The notes under the pieces were generated by a model. That model was not told where the DNA came from. It saw only the letters and a program-made list of their open reading frames with translations, and ran no database searches. DNA of 64,000 nucleotides from Isochrysis galbana (Eukaryota > Haptophyta > Isochrysidales > Isochrysidaceae): the NCBI GenBank assembly GCA_018136815.1, contig CM030934.1, positions 2,929,070 through 2,993,069 of the forward strand, given 5' to 3'. Numbering within the stretch: the stretch's first letter is position 1; the number at the start of each line of letters is the position of its first letter. The position numbers and the translations under genes were made by a program. Shown one piece after another: positions 62,890-64,000 of the stretch.

Positions 62890-63711
62890 TCACTTCTTCT
62901 TCCCAGCTCGCTTGCCCTGACCCTTCTTTGGTGGTGCCTTACCCAGCTTCTTTAGAACATCCAACCTGTACATCCGCTGCTCATTCCTAGCCTAAAAAGG
63001 GAAGAGGAAGAAGCCTGCGGTCATCATCAAGTCACTGACAGGCATGCCCATGGGTGGAAAAGCGTTCGGGTGGTGTATACAGCAAATGCGTTCGGCGCGT
63101 TCGGCGCATCGCTGCCCAAGTGCTCTGGAATAGTTGACGGGAGGCATGGCGTACAAATCGGTAGACGGGGTGGCGCATCAAGAAATGCGGCTTCGGATAA
63201 TAAGATGCGATCTGCGTGGGTTCGGAAGGCTGTTAGAGCTCGACGCCTCAATGGATTGCAGGGGCATATGTGAAGTGACATATGGGACGAATAGCTTTGG
63301 AGACAGCTGCCAACAGGATCAGCCGGAAGCCCTGGCACCAGGAAGGCATGTGTGTTTTCGTTCGTGTGCTTGCATGGAACTTCCAGGTGCACCCGAGCAC
63401 GTGCCCGTCGTTTTGGAGTACCTTCGCTTAGGGACACTGCGTGCGAGCCGATCCATTTGTGTCCATCCGTCTGAGATATAGAGGAAGAGCTAGGGAAGAG
63501 CGTGTGGGAGAGTAAGAGAGCAGCGTGCCTTTGGCCCGATGAAGCCGCCTGCTGCCTGCAGTTTGCTGAGAGCCTTGAAGGGGCTCTTGTCGCGACTAAG
63601 GCTGGCGTCAAAAATGGCATGCCGGGCCTCGTACACGCTGCTCGAGAGCCGGCGCAGCGCGCCCAGCCGCTCCGCCGCCGCAGGCAGAGAGAGAGAGAGG
63701 CGCGCCAGCAT
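62890..63711 (-). CDS. MRPS33: Mitochondrial ribosomal protein mS33 (MRPS33), three exons, 113 aa
   Basis: Exons on the minus strand: 63711-63529, 63211-63155 and 62991-62890, all phase 0. The start MLARLSLSLPAAAERLGALR is a mitochondrial presequence. The first exon then has LSSSVYEARHAIFDASLSRD and KSPFKALSKL, and ends FIGPK. The second is IASYYPKPHFLMRHPVYRF, the place of the family's GP...YYP motif. The third reads ARNEQRMYRLDVLKKLGK followed by PPKKGQGKRAGKKK, almost identical in layout to the end of human MRPS33 (about 106 aa). It is a component of the small subunit of the mitochondrial ribosome. Intron 1 (317 bp) begins with GC (CCAAAG/GCACGC) and ends CGCAG; intron 2 (163 bp) is GT-AG. 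No exon exceeds 61 codons, so the gene is easy to miss. Confidence 0.85.
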
Positions 63712-64000
63712 CGGCGGCGACGGCCCGCAGGCTCTCAAAAAAAGAACTCCTTCCGAACGCACTGAATACAAATGAGGAAGAGGAAGTCCCTAGTCCCTAG
63801 AGACCCTAGTTCGCTAGAGTGTACTGGTTTACTATAATTAAGCACTCTCTCTCTGTCTTCGCCCCGAGACTTGGTGGACTTGTCATAAACAGATAACCCA
63901 GACCTGGATGTACCAGAAAGAGGACAACGCTGCGGTACGTTACGTATACAAAAATTAAAGCGGTGTGCGTTAACAAAACAACTGATGTGGCGACATTTGA
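63712..64000. other. No feature recognised
   Basis: 5' flank of the mS33 gene and AT-richer DNA to the window edge. An in-frame extension upstream of the mS33 ATG exists only from a non-ATG codon. Confidence 0.4.

Overview
This window is nuclear DNA of a eukaryote, most plausibly a photosynthetic flagellate with a secondary plastid, such as a haptophyte. The genes are split by short introns of about 75-350 bp, mostly GT-AG with two apparent GC-AG. Two gene models begin with a signal peptide followed by a transit-like stretch, as in bipartite plastid targeting. A TMEM216-type ciliary protein implies a flagellum, and a small mitochondrial ribosomal protein (mS33), a YJU2/CCDC130 splicing factor and other eukaryote-only families are present. 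The haptophyte assignment is inference; no rRNA or organelle marker is in the window.

Layout. 1-8000 holds a lone gene (1062-1871), an array of AGCT-centred palindromes (2452-2708), a retroposed ORF between 19-bp direct repeats (3003-4179) and a two-exon zinc-motif gene (6214-6826, minus). 8033-10478 is an apparently intact hAT transposon. 10479-18450 is dominated by dispersed repeats, LINE debris and SINE-like copies, with one small two-exon gene (14798-15443). 19134-22827 (minus) is an SLC43-like MFS transporter for which ten exons were worked out. 25386-26139 is a two-exon gene for a tail-anchored protein. 27546-32232 is a chromodomain gene broken by a 3.5-kb LINE and a 0.75-kb SINE-like element, each with its own target-site duplication. 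33209-36512 encodes an adenylate kinase fused to a DUF4743-Nudix hydrolase, probably plastid targeted. 37966-41044 carries four small genes, two of them divergent. 43381-45063 encodes a secreted ShKT / VHL-like protein, 46331-47504 (minus) a bestrophin-like membrane protein, and 49682-52722 a saposin-like / TB2-DP1-HVA22 / C2 protein. 54917-55740 (minus) is a small plastid-targeted protein, 58226-59034 (minus) TMEM216, 60063-61187 YJU2/CCDC130, and 62890-63711 (minus) mS33/MRPS33.

The genes show no operon-like functional grouping; they are unrelated housekeeping, membrane and organelle genes separated by repeats. The repeats form a linked system. A LINE family has an oligo-T 3' end, and a shorter element shares that end and has a conserved 17-bp start; all copies seen lie in the same orientation. 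A separate motif, GTCGCGTTCCGTCGAA and variants, recurs at ten loci in both orientations. Long pyrimidine or purine microsatellites lie in introns and promoters.

Exon models were built by hand from reading-frame continuity, splice-site dinucleotides and family resemblance. No alignment or database search was run.
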